From Exilispira sp964581895 (lineage in GTDB: Bacteria > Spirochaetota > JAAYUW01), in NCBI GenBank assembly GCA_964581895.1, contig CAZOPR010000002.1:248001-312000 (forward strand): a DNA stretch of 64,000 bases, read 5' to 3'. Every line of letters begins with the position of its first letter. Position 1 is the first letter of the stretch. Positions 1-8,581 of this stretch are shown piece by piece. Under the pieces are notes generated by a model that saw only the letters and a list, made by a program, of their open reading frames with translations, was not told where the DNA came from and searched no databases. The position numbers and the translations under genes are program-made.

Positions 1-144
1 ATAAAAATAAAGATAAATAATGGCAAGATAAAAAATATAAGCAAAAATAAGGATAAAATAATAAAGAAAAAAAGATTTATAGTTGATGATATATAGATAA
101 AACATAAAAAACGATTTATAAAAGATAATAAAGGTTGGAAGTAT

Positions 145-227
145 TGGGGAGGATAGGATTTGAACCTATGAAGCCGTCTGGCAACAGATTTACAGTCTGT
201 CCCCTTTGACCACTCGGGAACCTCCCC
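145..227 (-). tRNA. tRNA-Tyr (GTA anticodon)
   Basis: The minus strand folds into a class II tRNA with a 7-bp acceptor stem (GGGGAGG pairing with CCTCCCC), discriminator A at 145 and a long variable arm, as expected for tRNA-Tyr. The anticodon GTA lies at 191-193. CCA is not encoded, so a CCA-adding enzyme is needed. It lies 5 nt downstream of tRNA-Thr and is probably cut from the same transcript. I see no clear terminator in the A-rich stretch 1-144 that follows, and no gene there. Confidence 0.96.
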
Positions 228-232
228 GAAAA

Positions 233-305
233 AGCTGGCGAAGAGAATTGAACTCCCAACCTGCTGATTACAAGTCAGCTGCTCTACCGATTGAGCTACG
301 CCAGC
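233..305 (-). tRNA. tRNA-Thr (TGT anticodon)
   Basis: A 73-nt cloverleaf on the minus strand. The acceptor stem is GCTGGCG pairing with CGCCAGC, the T arm carries GTTC, and the anticodon TGT is at 270-272 in a standard 7-nt loop. CCA is not encoded. It is the first gene of the short Thr-Tyr tRNA unit and is preceded by a good promoter at 315-342. Confidence 0.96.
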
Positions 306-314
306 GACAGATTG

Positions 315-342
315 ATTGAATCAGAAAAATAACCTTTGTCAA
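315..342 (-). promoter_or_regulatory. sigma-70-type promoter of the tRNA-Thr/Tyr unit
   Basis: On the minus strand there is a perfect TTGACA (337-342), a 16-nt spacer and TTCAAT (315-320). This places transcription start a few bases upstream of tRNA-Thr at 305. The same bases on the plus strand form the leader of the divergent phosphatase gene: the -35 box overlaps its AAGG ribosome binding site at 341-344. Confidence 0.6.
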
Positions 343-351
343 GGTATTTTT

Positions 352-1521
352 ATGAGTGAAAAGATGAAAAATGGCAAAATATTTATTGTCGATGATGATA
401 AATTAAGCATTGAAATATTAAAATATTCTCTTGAAAAATATGATTTTGAAATAAATTCATTTACCGATCCCATAGAAGCATTTAAAGCTATCACCGTTGA
501 TGAAAAATTAAACTGTGAATGTCTAATACTTGATTTGAATATGCCTCAAATGGATGGTTTTCAATTTATTCAAAAACTGAAAAAGGAATATCCAAAAAAG
601 GTAATTCCAATAATTATCTCCTCAGCCAATCAGGATCTACTTTCTATCAAAAAGGCACTGGATTTTGGTGCCTATGATTATTTTACCAAACCTCTTTCAA
701 GGGAAGAATTAAATATAATGTTACCAAAAAAGGTTAAAAATGCTGTTGTGTTTTTCAGGATGCAACAGGAACTTATTTCGCAAAACGAAAAGATGGGCAA
801 AGATTTAAATCTTGCAAATAAGTTTATACATAAAATTTTTCCTCATAATAAAATTAAAAACCATGATTTTTACTTAAAATATCTTCCTTATAATGAAATA
901 GGTGGAGATTTTGTAGATCTTATTGAAACAAAAGATGGCTTTATTATTTTCATAGCAGATATCTCAGGGCATGGAGTATCTGCTGCATTACTTTCATACT
1001 TTTTAAAATCTGAATTTCAAAGATATTTTAATAATAATAATGATTTGCTAAAATTTATATATCATTTGAATTCAGAATTTATAAATATTTTTGAGGATTC
1101 ATTTTTTTCTACTATTTTTATAGCTTCTTATGATGAAAAAGAAAAAAAACTAACATATATTAATGCTGGCCATCCTCCACCAATAGTCTGTGTAAATGAA
1201 AAACCAGTTTTTTTGAAATCAACTGGAACATTTGTTGGTATGATTGAATATCCGATATACAAAGTTTCTGAAATAATTGTTAGTAATAGTTGCCCTTTAA
1301 TCTGCTATACAGACGGAATGTATGAATTCTGGCTTGAAGATAGGGATGAAATTTTTGGCTTTAATCGTTTCTATAAACTTTTACATTCTATTTATTTTAA
1401 GTTAAAAAATGAAAAAAAATTCAACATAAATAATTTTGTAGAATACTGTTTTGCATCTTTAAAGTTTTACAGCAAAGGTAATTATAGTGATGATCTACTT
1501 ATGTTTGTGATTGAACTGTAA
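352..1521 (+). CDS. response regulator with PP2C/SpoIIE-type phosphatase output (RsbU-like)
   Basis: This is a signalling protein with an N-terminal receiver domain (about residues 8-125) and a C-terminal SpoIIE/PP2C-type serine phosphatase domain (about 180-389). The receiver has the acidic pocket D14-D15 and phosphoacceptor D61 (LILDLNMPQMDG); the phosphatase has GGDF, the ISGHG metal-site motif, NAGHPPP and a terminal SDD. Such proteins usually dephosphorylate an anti-sigma-factor antagonist, but no partner-switching gene is adjacent. An in-frame TTG at 316 exists, but ATG 352 follows an AAGG ribosome binding site at the right distance and starts just before the receiver fold. It is divergent from the tRNA unit and ends at a GC-rich terminator. 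Confidence 0.9.
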   Translation: MSEKMKNGKIFIVDDDKLSIEILKYSLEKYDFEINSFTDPIEAFKAITVDEKLNCECLILDLNMPQMDGFQFIQKLKKEYPKKVIPIIISSANQDLLSIKKALDFGAYDYFTKPLSREELNIMLPKKVKNAVVFFRMQQELISQNEKMGKDLNLANKFIHKIFPHNKIKNHDFYLKYLPYNEIGGDFVDLIETKDGFIIFIADISGHGVSAALLSYFLKSEFQRYFNNNNDLLKFIYHLNSEFINIFEDSFFSTIFIASYDEKEKKLTYINAGHPPPIVCVNEKPVFLKSTGTFVGMIEYPIYKVSEIIVSNSCPLICYTDGMYEFWLEDRDEIFGFNRFYKLLHSIYFKLKNEKKFNINNFVEYCFASLKFYSKGNYSDDLLMFVIEL

Positions 1522-1583
1522 TATCAAGAATAAAATTATTTATCCGATAATTTTAGTAGAATTCCCCTCCCAGTTTTTCCAGA

Positions 1584-1613
1584 GGCCGACTCTTCCCGGA
1601 GCCGGCCATTTTT
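1584..1613 (+). terminator. rho-independent terminator after the phosphatase gene
   Basis: A GC-rich hairpin in an otherwise very AT-rich spacer: GGCCGACTC (1584-1592) pairs with GAGCCGGCC (1599-1607) with one mismatch around a TTCCCG loop. ATTTTTA follows. Confidence 0.75.
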
Positions 1614-1697
1614 AATATCTATGTTTTAATATCTATGATTTAATATCCAAATTTTAATATCCAAATTTTAATATCTAAATTTTAATATCTAAATTTT
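1608..1697. repeat. six to seven copies of a 14-bp AT-rich tandem repeat
   Basis: Degenerate tandem copies of a unit close to TTTTAATATCTAAA run from the terminator to about 100 bp before the PBP gene. Copies differ at one to three bases (TATG, CCAAA and CTAAA endings), and the last two are identical. No coding potential is evident. Confidence 0.85.
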
Positions 1698-1769
1698 CAG
1701 TAAGCCATTTTTATTGATAAACTTTTTAAAATTTTAATGAAAAATATTTTAAACAAATTCTTGCATAAA

Positions 1770-1799
1770 AAGACAAATCTCGTAAATTTGCTATATAAT
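1770..1799 (+). promoter_or_regulatory. candidate promoter at the start of the PBP gene
   Basis: A perfect TATAAT (1794-1799) is preceded after 18 nt by AAGACA (1770-1775, four of six matches to TTGACA). Transcription would begin around 1806, downstream of the annotated ATG at 1801, which favours the in-frame GTG at 1813 as the real start. Confidence 0.45.
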
Positions 1800-1800
1800 T

Positions 1801-4365
1801 ATGGGGGCTTATGTGCAAAAAGAGCATATAAAGAAAATATTATTTATAATAGTAATTGCTATAACAGTTTTATTTGGAGTTGCCCTTGGCTCTCTTTTCG
1901 CTTCTTTTCAGACGATAGATATAAGAAAAATGGTAGATGATTTTGAATTGTCAGTACCAACAAATATATACGATAAAAATGGGGAATTAATCGCACAACT
2001 TTCCCTTGAGCAAAGAGAGATAATACCTTTAAAAGACATTCCAGAAATTGTAATTCAATCATTTATATCTTATGAAGATGCAGCGTTTTTCAAACATCAT
2101 GGTTTTTCTTTTAAAAGAACTGTTGCTGCACTTTTAGGAGACTTAAAAAGAAGTATTTTAGGCAGAGGGGGAGCACTTCAGGGTGGTTCTACTATAACAC
2201 AACAATTAGCAAAAAGATTATTTACAAGTCAGGAAAGATCTCTTTTTAGAAAGCTGAAAGAATTATGGTATTCAGTTCAACTTGAAAAATATTATTCTAA
2301 ACAAGAGATACTTGAAATGTATTTGAATGAAATATATTTCGGTCATGGAGCTTATGGTATAAAAGCTGCTTCAAAACTTTATTTCAATAAAGAAGTTAAA
2401 GATCTAACAATTGCCGAATCAGCCATTCTTGCTACTTTACCTCAATCACCAAAATATAATTCACCAGTTCTTTATCCGGAAAATTCCAAAAGAAGACAAA
2501 AAATGGTTTTTGAAAGGTTGATAGCAAATGGATATATTACAAGGGAACAAGCAGATAAAAGTTTTGAAGAATTCTGGACATCTTATAGTCAAAGGACCTT
2601 CCCAACTGATTTTACTGCTCAATCTCTTACTGTTAATAAAGCGCCTTATTATGTTGATGCTGTTTTAAAGATGCTTAAGAGTGAAGGTTTTACAGATGAA
2701 CAGATTTATAAAAAAGGACTGAATATATATACAGCGTGTGATTTGAAAATGTACCAAGCATCTGAAAAATACTTAAATGATGCACTATCTAAACTGAATG
2801 ACTCATATAGTAAGCAGTTTGAACCTATAAAATCTGCTGTTTATAGAGATGCTTACGATGTCGCCGATCTATTTATACAGATGACAAATTCATCTCCCTT
2901 TTTTTCACTTTCGAAAAATAAAAACAAATTTAAGCAAAATAAACTTGAAGAGGCTTTAAATATTTTAGATCTTTTTTCTTTATCACAAAAGGATAATAGT
3001 TTGGGGTATTTGTCTGAAAACTGGACAACAAATTATAAGAATAATTTGGAAACAAAAATCTTGCAGGGAAGTGTTGTTACAATTGATCCACAAACAGGAT
3101 ATGTGCTTGTTTTAATAGGTGGAACAGGGTTTACAAAACAAAATCAGCTTAATAGGGCTTTAAGTGGTAAATTCCAACCAGGTTCTGGTATAAAACCATT
3201 TATTTATGCGGGAGCTATTGAAGAAAAAATTTGCACAGCTTCTACTGTAATACTTGATGCGCCAATTATATATAAATTTTCAGAAGAGGATATCTGGGAG
3301 CCAAAGAACTATTCTGGAGAATATAGTGGATATGTAAGGGTAAGAAAGGCATTAGTTCAATCTATAAATATCCCAATGGTTAAAGTGATGGAAGCTCTTG
3401 GTGTTACAAAGGCAAGGTCATATATTTCAAGATTTTATTCTATAAAAGAATCAGAAGTTCCTCCTTATCTTTCAACAGCACTTGGGACTATTGGTGTTTC
3501 ACCATTAAAAGCGGCTAAAGCATTTGCTGTTTTGGCTCATGGTGGAATGGATGTTTTCCCAATTTTGATAAGAAAAGTAGAGGATAGAGAAGGAAAAACA
3601 TTAAGAAATTTTGAAAAAGAGATTTTGGACAAATATAAAAATTTGAGCCCCTCAGAATTAAAAATAGTATCTGCTCAAACAGCATATATTATTACATCTA
3701 TATTAACTCGTGTTGGTAAACCTGGTGGCACAGCAGCTTCTCTTGCAAATTACAATTTCCCGTTTGAATTTGCTGGAAAAACAGGAACCACGCAGAACTG
3801 GAAAGATGCCTGGTTCAATGGCTATACTCAAAACCTTGCTACAGTTATATGGATAGGATTTGATAGAAGTTCTTCTTTAGGAAAAGGTTTCACTGGCGGT
3901 ACAATAGCTGCTCCAATATGGGGAAATATAATGCAATATGTATATAAAGTATTAAAAGTTAAAATTCCAGATTTTCAAAAACCAGATGGACTTGTCTGGG
4001 TAAATATAGATGCTGATACTGGTTATCTTGCAGGACCTTCTACACAGAGATCTTTACTGGAAGTCTTTATAGCTGGAACTCAGCCAAAACAGGTTTCTGA
4101 TGGAAAACAGATATTTTCACTTGTTATGCCAGCAAACCCTATAGAAACTTTAACTCCAGACCAAATAAATTCAAGTAATGCCACCAATCCATTTGAAAAT
4201 CTTCAGCAAAACACAACCAACCAGGATGACCCTTTTGCAATATTTAATACCTTGCTGAACAATTCAACCACAAATTCATCAACCACAAATTCATCAAACA
4301 ACAATACAAGTAATTCAACTAATACAAATGATGATTCAAACAATTCAGCAAATGGTAATGAATAA
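1801..4365 (+). CDS. class A penicillin-binding protein (PBP1A type)
   Basis: This bifunctional peptidoglycan glycosyltransferase/transpeptidase is anchored by one N-terminal membrane helix (about 11-35). The GT51 domain has catalytic E92 in YEDAAFFKHHG and the GGSTITQQLAKRLF motif. The transpeptidase has S462-x-x-K465, S521-I-N523 and K660-T-G. The last 50 or so residues are a low-complexity Asn/Ser/Thr tail. The length of 854 aa is normal for PBP1A. The start is uncertain: ATG 1801 has no ribosome binding site and lies before the predicted transcription start, whereas GTG 1813 follows a GGGGG tract. The family acts in the periplasm, building sidewall or septal peptidoglycan. Confidence 0.94.
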   Translation: MGAYVQKEHIKKILFIIVIAITVLFGVALGSLFASFQTIDIRKMVDDFELSVPTNIYDKNGELIAQLSLEQREIIPLKDIPEIVIQSFISYEDAAFFKHHGFSFKRTVAALLGDLKRSILGRGGALQGGSTITQQLAKRLFTSQERSLFRKLKELWYSVQLEKYYSKQEILEMYLNEIYFGHGAYGIKAASKLYFNKEVKDLTIAESAILATLPQSPKYNSPVLYPENSKRRQKMVFERLIANGYITREQADKSFEEFWTSYSQRTFPTDFTAQSLTVNKAPYYVDAVLKMLKSEGFTDEQIYKKGLNIYTACDLKMYQASEKYLNDALSKLNDSYSKQFEPIKSAVYRDAYDVADLFIQMTNSSPFFSLSKNKNKFKQNKLEEALNILDLFSLSQKDNSLGYLSENWTTNYKNNLETKILQGSVVTIDPQTGYVLVLIGGTGFTKQNQLNRALSGKFQPGSGIKPFIYAGAIEEKICTASTVILDAPIIYKFSEEDIWEPKNYSGEYSGYVRVRKALVQSINIPMVKVMEALGVTKARSYISRFYSIKESEVPPYLSTALGTIGVSPLKAAKAFAVLAHGGMDVFPILIRKVEDREGKTLRNFEKEILDKYKNLSPSELKIVSAQTAYIITSILTRVGKPGGTAASLANYNFPFEFAGKTGTTQNWKDAWFNGYTQNLATVIWIGFDRSSSLGKGFTGGTIAAPIWGNIMQYVYKVLKVKIPDFQKPDGLVWVNIDADTGYLAGPSTQRSLLEVFIAGTQPKQVSDGKQIFSLVMPANPIETLTPDQINSSNATNPFENLQQNTTNQDDPFAIFNTLLNNSTTNSSTTNSSNNNTSNSTNTNDDSNNSANGNE

Positions 4366-4482
4366 AAGATAAGTAAATAAAAATCAGGAAAATAAAAGGC
4401 AAATAATTACAAGACAGATAAATAAAAGGTACTTTAATATTAAGTTAAAGTCTACTTATCGAAATTTTACTGGAGTTTATAA

Positions 4483-5457
4483 ATGAGCCATACATGCATA
4501 ATAGTAAACCCAAAGGCAGGGAAAAAAATATTTATAAATATATATTTGCCAATGGTCTTATCTGTCTTTGAAGAGCATGGAATTTCCTATGAGATTGAAT
4601 ATACAAAAAAGTCTGGCTATGCAACAGAGATTGCTAAAAAATATTTAAATAAGGTAGATTTTTTTACTATTTTTGGTGGTGATGGAACAATTAAGGAAGT
4701 TATATCCGGGATGTTTGAAAATCCCAAACCAATCGGGATAATCCCTTTTGGCACTGTTAATGTTCTGGCTTTAGATCTTGGAATACCTTTTGATCCTATT
4801 CATGCAGCTTTAACCATTGTGAACGGCTTAAAGAAATATATAGATGTTGGAGTTATAAATCTACAACCTTTTGTTTTAATGGCATCTATAGGGATAGATG
4901 CAGATGCTGTGCATAATGTTAACCTAAATGTAAAAAAATTTTTTGGTAAAATCGCATATATTACTTCAGCAATAAAATCAATCTTTATCTATAAGCCAAA
5001 CAGAATAAAAGTTGAAATTTTAGACCAGCATATTGTTGATAGCGGTTTTATAGCAATAATATCCAATTCAAGATTTTATGCTGGTAAGTTTACGATTGAT
5101 GAAAATACAAAAGTGGATGATGGGATCTTAAATCTTTTTTTATTTAAAAGAAATTCTATTTTAGACACTTTCCGCTTATTTATGGGAGTCCTTACAAAAT
5201 CGCATAGCAAGATGAAAGATATCGCCTTTTACACTGGATCAAAAATTTTAATTTCAAGTGAAAAGAAGGTAAAAGTTCAGGTAGATGGCGATAAGGCATC
5301 TTATCCACCATTAGATATATCTATTAAACCATCATTTTTGCCTGTTTTTGTCCCTGAGCAAAAATTTGTAATGCCAGAGATGACAAGAAAATATATGAAA
5401 AGATTTTTTAAAAAACTAATAAAAGAAAGAAAAAGTTACAAAAATAATAATAATTAA
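4483..5457 (+). CDS. diacylglycerol kinase family lipid kinase (DagK/YegS/BmrU type)
   Basis: The 324-aa protein matches the DAGK catalytic fold: IIVNPKAG at the N-terminus, the nucleotide-binding GGDGT loop near residue 66, and PFGTVNVLA, the equivalent of the usual PxGTxND. The C-terminal beta-sandwich includes VDGD. It probably phosphorylates a lipid such as diacylglycerol, but members of this family also include sphingosine and other lipid kinases, so the substrate is not certain. ATG 4483 follows GGAG. The spacer from the PBP gene (4366-4482) is A-rich and shows only a weak 7-bp inverted repeat at 4431-4451. The 3' end is duplicated downstream. Confidence 0.85.
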   Translation: MSHTCIIVNPKAGKKIFINIYLPMVLSVFEEHGISYEIEYTKKSGYATEIAKKYLNKVDFFTIFGGDGTIKEVISGMFENPKPIGIIPFGTVNVLALDLGIPFDPIHAALTIVNGLKKYIDVGVINLQPFVLMASIGIDADAVHNVNLNVKKFFGKIAYITSAIKSIFIYKPNRIKVEILDQHIVDSGFIAIISNSRFYAGKFTIDENTKVDDGILNLFLFKRNSILDTFRLFMGVLTKSHSKMKDIAFYTGSKILISSEKKVKVQVDGDKASYPPLDISIKPSFLPVFVPEQKFVMPEMTRKYMKRFFKKLIKERKSYKNNNN

Positions 5458-5478
5458 TACAGAAATAATAATAATTAA
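5442..5478 (+). repeat. 16-bp direct duplication of the lipid kinase gene end
   Basis: The last codons plus the stop codon (5442-5457, AAATAATAATAATTAA) are repeated exactly at 5463-5478, five bases further on. Confidence 0.85.
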
Positions 5479-5502
5479 AAAGATAAAGATCATTAAAAAA
5501 AA

Positions 5503-7299
5503 ATGATAAAAAAGAAGATTAGAAACAGAAGAAGAAATCCACATTTTATTTCTGGAAGAATAGTTTTAGCTTCTCTACTATTATTTTATCTTTTAACAAG
5601 TTCAATATTTATAAACATATTTATTAAAGCAGCAGTAACATATTTTTCAGTTGAAAAGATAGATTTATCCAAAGGATATTTTACAGAATCAGAAAGTATA
5701 GATTTTTCTGGTCCAATTAGCTTGATGATGAGGATTGCCTTTAGTAATTTAAGGGTATCCATTATCTTGATTATGATTTTTTTCTTGATTAGCATGCCTT
5801 TTAAGATTTTTCTCTATAAGAAAAAAAAGAGTCAAAAGATAAGTGAAAAACTTGCAAAAATAGTCAAAAAAAATCTACTTTCCACACCATTAATTTTTTC
5901 AATAATATTTTTTGTTTTTTCATTTGCTGCCATTTTTTTTAGTTTTAACAAGATTGATACTGAAAAAATAAATATAGAATCACTTAAAAGTTATATTATA
6001 GATATTGAGATTATTTCAATTATTGCTTCATTAGTATCATCAATATTTATTTATTCATGGCAAACTTTTAGAGTTCAGCAATATTATATGACCTATGTTT
6101 TTGATGAAGAGGAACTTCATTTTTTCCCTGTAAAAACTCATTTTACAAGTATAAAATATAAGATTATTCTTAGTTTTATTGTAACCACTTTTTTACCTCT
6201 ATTGTTTTTGTTTTTTACGATTTATATAAATATTTCGCATATTAAAGATGTAAAAATTTTATCTGAAAATCATTTGCAAATTATTTTTGGTGAATTTTCT
6301 GATATTATAATTAATAGAACAAAATCTGACCTTCCTGCTTTTTTTAAGCAATTGAATATATTTTACAAAAAATATCCTGCTTTATTTAACTATTATTCAT
6401 CGGCAGATACACTTATTATGTATATAACATTTGTTTCAAGTATGATATCTTCAATAATCTATATTATTACTTTCATTAATTTTAATACTATATCTATCAT
6501 AAACCCTATTCAAAGATTAGTTGCAAATATGGAAAAAACAGCCAACCATGATTTTTCAGCTTTTACATATGTTGAATCAACAGATGAGATAGGTCAGATG
6601 GTCGTTAGTTTTAATAAGATGCTTATTGGATTAAATGAAAAAGAGAAAATAAAAGATCTATTTGGTCAATATTTAACTAAAGAGATATCTGATAAAATAC
6701 TTACAAATCAGATTAATGTAAATGGAGAATTTTTTGATTCTACTATATTATTTTCTGATATAAGAGATTTTACTAAACTTACACAGGATATTTCTCCAGT
6801 CGAAGTTATCTCTTTTTTAAATGAATATTTTAATGAGATGATTGAAGTTGCAGTCAAATACGATGGGATCATAGATAAATTTATAGGTGATGGTATGTTG
6901 GTTGTTTTTGGTATACCATTTCAAACAAATGATCATGCTACAAAAGCCTTGCTATCATCTATTGAAATGCAAAAAGCCTTATTTAAGATCAATCAGAAAA
7001 GACAAAGTGAGGGTAAAATTCCTATTAGAATAGGCATAGGGCTTCACTCTGGAACGGTGTTAGCTGGAAATATTGGGAATAAAAGGAAATTGCAGTACAC
7101 AGTTATTGGAGATACTGTAAATGTAGCTTCAAGAATAGAAAATTTAAATAAGCAGTTTTCAACTTCGATTTTGCTAAGTGAAGATACCTATAAAAGATTG
7201 GATATAAATCTATTTAGTAAAGAAAATTTTTGTTTTCATGAAAATGTTGAAATAAGAGGTAAAAAAGAAAAACTCAACTTATATTCATATCAATCGTAA
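5503..7299 (+). CDS. membrane-bound class III adenylate/guanylate cyclase with HAMP domain
   Basis: The 598-aa protein has several hydrophobic N-terminal segments (around 20-45, 80-105, 125-150, 165-185 and 220-245), another near 300-325, then a HAMP-like linker and a class III cyclase domain from about residue 410. The metal-binding aspartates D419 and D423 lie in FSDIRDF, followed by FIGDGMLVVFG and the GDTVNVASR signature. It should make a cyclic nucleotide in response to a membrane or extracellular cue. Its stop overlaps the end of the convergent GlmU-like gene by 10 bp. No cNMP-binding regulator is visible in the window. Confidence 0.88.
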   Translation: MIKKKIRNRRRNPHFISGRIVLASLLLFYLLTSSIFINIFIKAAVTYFSVEKIDLSKGYFTESESIDFSGPISLMMRIAFSNLRVSIILIMIFFLISMPFKIFLYKKKKSQKISEKLAKIVKKNLLSTPLIFSIIFFVFSFAAIFFSFNKIDTEKINIESLKSYIIDIEIISIIASLVSSIFIYSWQTFRVQQYYMTYVFDEEELHFFPVKTHFTSIKYKIILSFIVTTFLPLLFLFFTIYINISHIKDVKILSENHLQIIFGEFSDIIINRTKSDLPAFFKQLNIFYKKYPALFNYYSSADTLIMYITFVSSMISSIIYIITFINFNTISIINPIQRLVANMEKTANHDFSAFTYVESTDEIGQMVVSFNKMLIGLNEKEKIKDLFGQYLTKEISDKILTNQINVNGEFFDSTILFSDIRDFTKLTQDISPVEVISFLNEYFNEMIEVAVKYDGIIDKFIGDGMLVVFGIPFQTNDHATKALLSSIEMQKALFKINQKRQSEGKIPIRIGIGLHSGTVLAGNIGNKRKLQYTVIGDTVNVASRIENLNKQFSTSILLSEDTYKRLDINLFSKENFCFHENVEIRGKKEKLNLYSYQS

Positions 7300-8474
7300 A
7301 GCTCATTGATTAGTGCAATATATTCTTTAGTCAGAGGGACATTTCTTCTTTTCATTATTTTTTCAATATTTTTAATAAGCGATGAATAATCATAGTGTTT
7401 TTCTTCTCCCCACATTGCATGAGCAACTGCTTTACTTTTAGGATTTTCAAACAAAATAGTACATTCACCAATTATTGTTCCGCAATTTATCATAAGTCCT
7501 ATTGAACATTTGACATGATCTCCAAAAAGCGAACCCATCTTTATTTGACCGCTGTCTATGTTATTGTTTCTGTATATGAACTTTATATTTGAATAGTTGT
7601 TTTTTAAGTCTGAAGTTGTTGTCATGGCTCCAATATTTACCCATTCTCCCAAATAAGAATGTCCTAAAAAACCAGTATGATGTTTATTTGAAAAGTCGCT
7701 TATAATAGAGGCTTCTATTTCACCAGAGATTCTGCAATTAGAACCTATGGTAACATTATCATGAATATATCCCCTATCTACTATGGTCTGAGGTCCTATA
7801 TAACAACTTCCTCTTACTTCTGTAAATGCATTGATTTGAGCTTCTTTGTCAATTATAATAATGCCATCTAACGGCTCTATTGAAGTCAAAGGATGAACTT
7901 TAGCTTTTGGGTGGATGAAAAGATTATTCCCTTTATGCTTAAATTCCTTTATTCTCCCTGCAATAAATAGAACCTTATCCTGCTCAATATAACTTTTCTG
8001 ATTAGATATAATATCAAAAAGATATTTTATAGAAGGAGCTTTTTGGACATCATTACATAATCCAAGAATTTCATAATCAAGTGAATGCTCGTATAAGTTT
8101 TTTGGATTAATCTTTGCTAATAATTTTTTATTTGTACGTATAGCAAGAATCTCCTTATTTTCATCACATAATGCACAGTTTTCTTTCAGGCTTGATAAAG
8201 AGAGAAAATCAATTAATCTACTATTTATAAAAAGGACATCTTCGGAGTAATCATAAACAGGATTATCTATATTATTTTTTAATAAAAAATAGGAAAGCTG
8301 ATTCTTCCTTGCTATGAATGATACTGAATCTATTTTATCTTTTAATATATATTTTAGATTAAATGCTTTCTGATAGATTTTGGTAAAGCCGGCATAAAGG
8401 TCAAATGCAGGATGGAAAGTTGAAAGGGGATGCAGTAAAGAGTTATAATAATCTTCAAATAAGACAATATTCAT
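7290..8474 (-). CDS. GlmU-like sugar nucleotidyltransferase/left-handed beta-helix acyltransferase
   Basis: The protein resembles the alternative GlmU family found in Bacteroidetes and others. It has an unusual N-terminal nucleotidyltransferase-like domain followed, from about residue 190, by hexapeptide repeats of a left-handed beta helix (IGPQTIVDRGYI, LGEWVNIGAMTTTSDLKNNY). The family makes UDP-GlcNAc for peptidoglycan. From memory, the family's N-terminal segment carries two conserved arginines; here they read HPAFDLYAG, so uridylyltransferase activity is doubtful. ATG 8474 is preferred over the in-frame GTG 8480, because GAAGGAG lies five bases before the ATG and overlaps the GTG. Confidence 0.75.
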   Translation of the reverse strand: MNIVLFEDYYNSLLHPLSTFHPAFDLYAGFTKIYQKAFNLKYILKDKIDSVSFIARKNQLSYFLLKNNIDNPVYDYSEDVLFINSRLIDFLSLSSLKENCALCDENKEILAIRTNKKLLAKINPKNLYEHSLDYEILGLCNDVQKAPSIKYLFDIISNQKSYIEQDKVLFIAGRIKEFKHKGNNLFIHPKAKVHPLTSIEPLDGIIIIDKEAQINAFTEVRGSCYIGPQTIVDRGYIHDNVTIGSNCRISGEIEASIISDFSNKHHTGFLGHSYLGEWVNIGAMTTTSDLKNNYSNIKFIYRNNNIDSGQIKMGSLFGDHVKCSIGLMINCGTIIGECTILFENPKSKAVAHAMWGEEKHYDYSSLIKNIEKIMKRRNVPLTKEYIALINELYD

Positions 8475-8581
8475 ATGCACTCCTTCAAAAAAGATTTTTT
8501 ACAAAATATCTTTACAATAAATTTTAAACCAAAAAATTTTAATAAAATCTATTTTTCAATTTAATTGTATTTTTTTTGTTT

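Noticed and set aside
316..351. N-terminal extension of the response-regulator phosphatase from TTG 316
   Set aside because: The AAGG site at 341-344 serves ATG 352; the extension would contain that site and adds residues not part of a receiver domain.
4431..4451. Inverted repeat ACTTTAA-N7-TTAAAGT before the lipid kinase gene
   Set aside because: It has no GC and no T run after it, so it is not a convincing terminator; an operator role cannot be supported.
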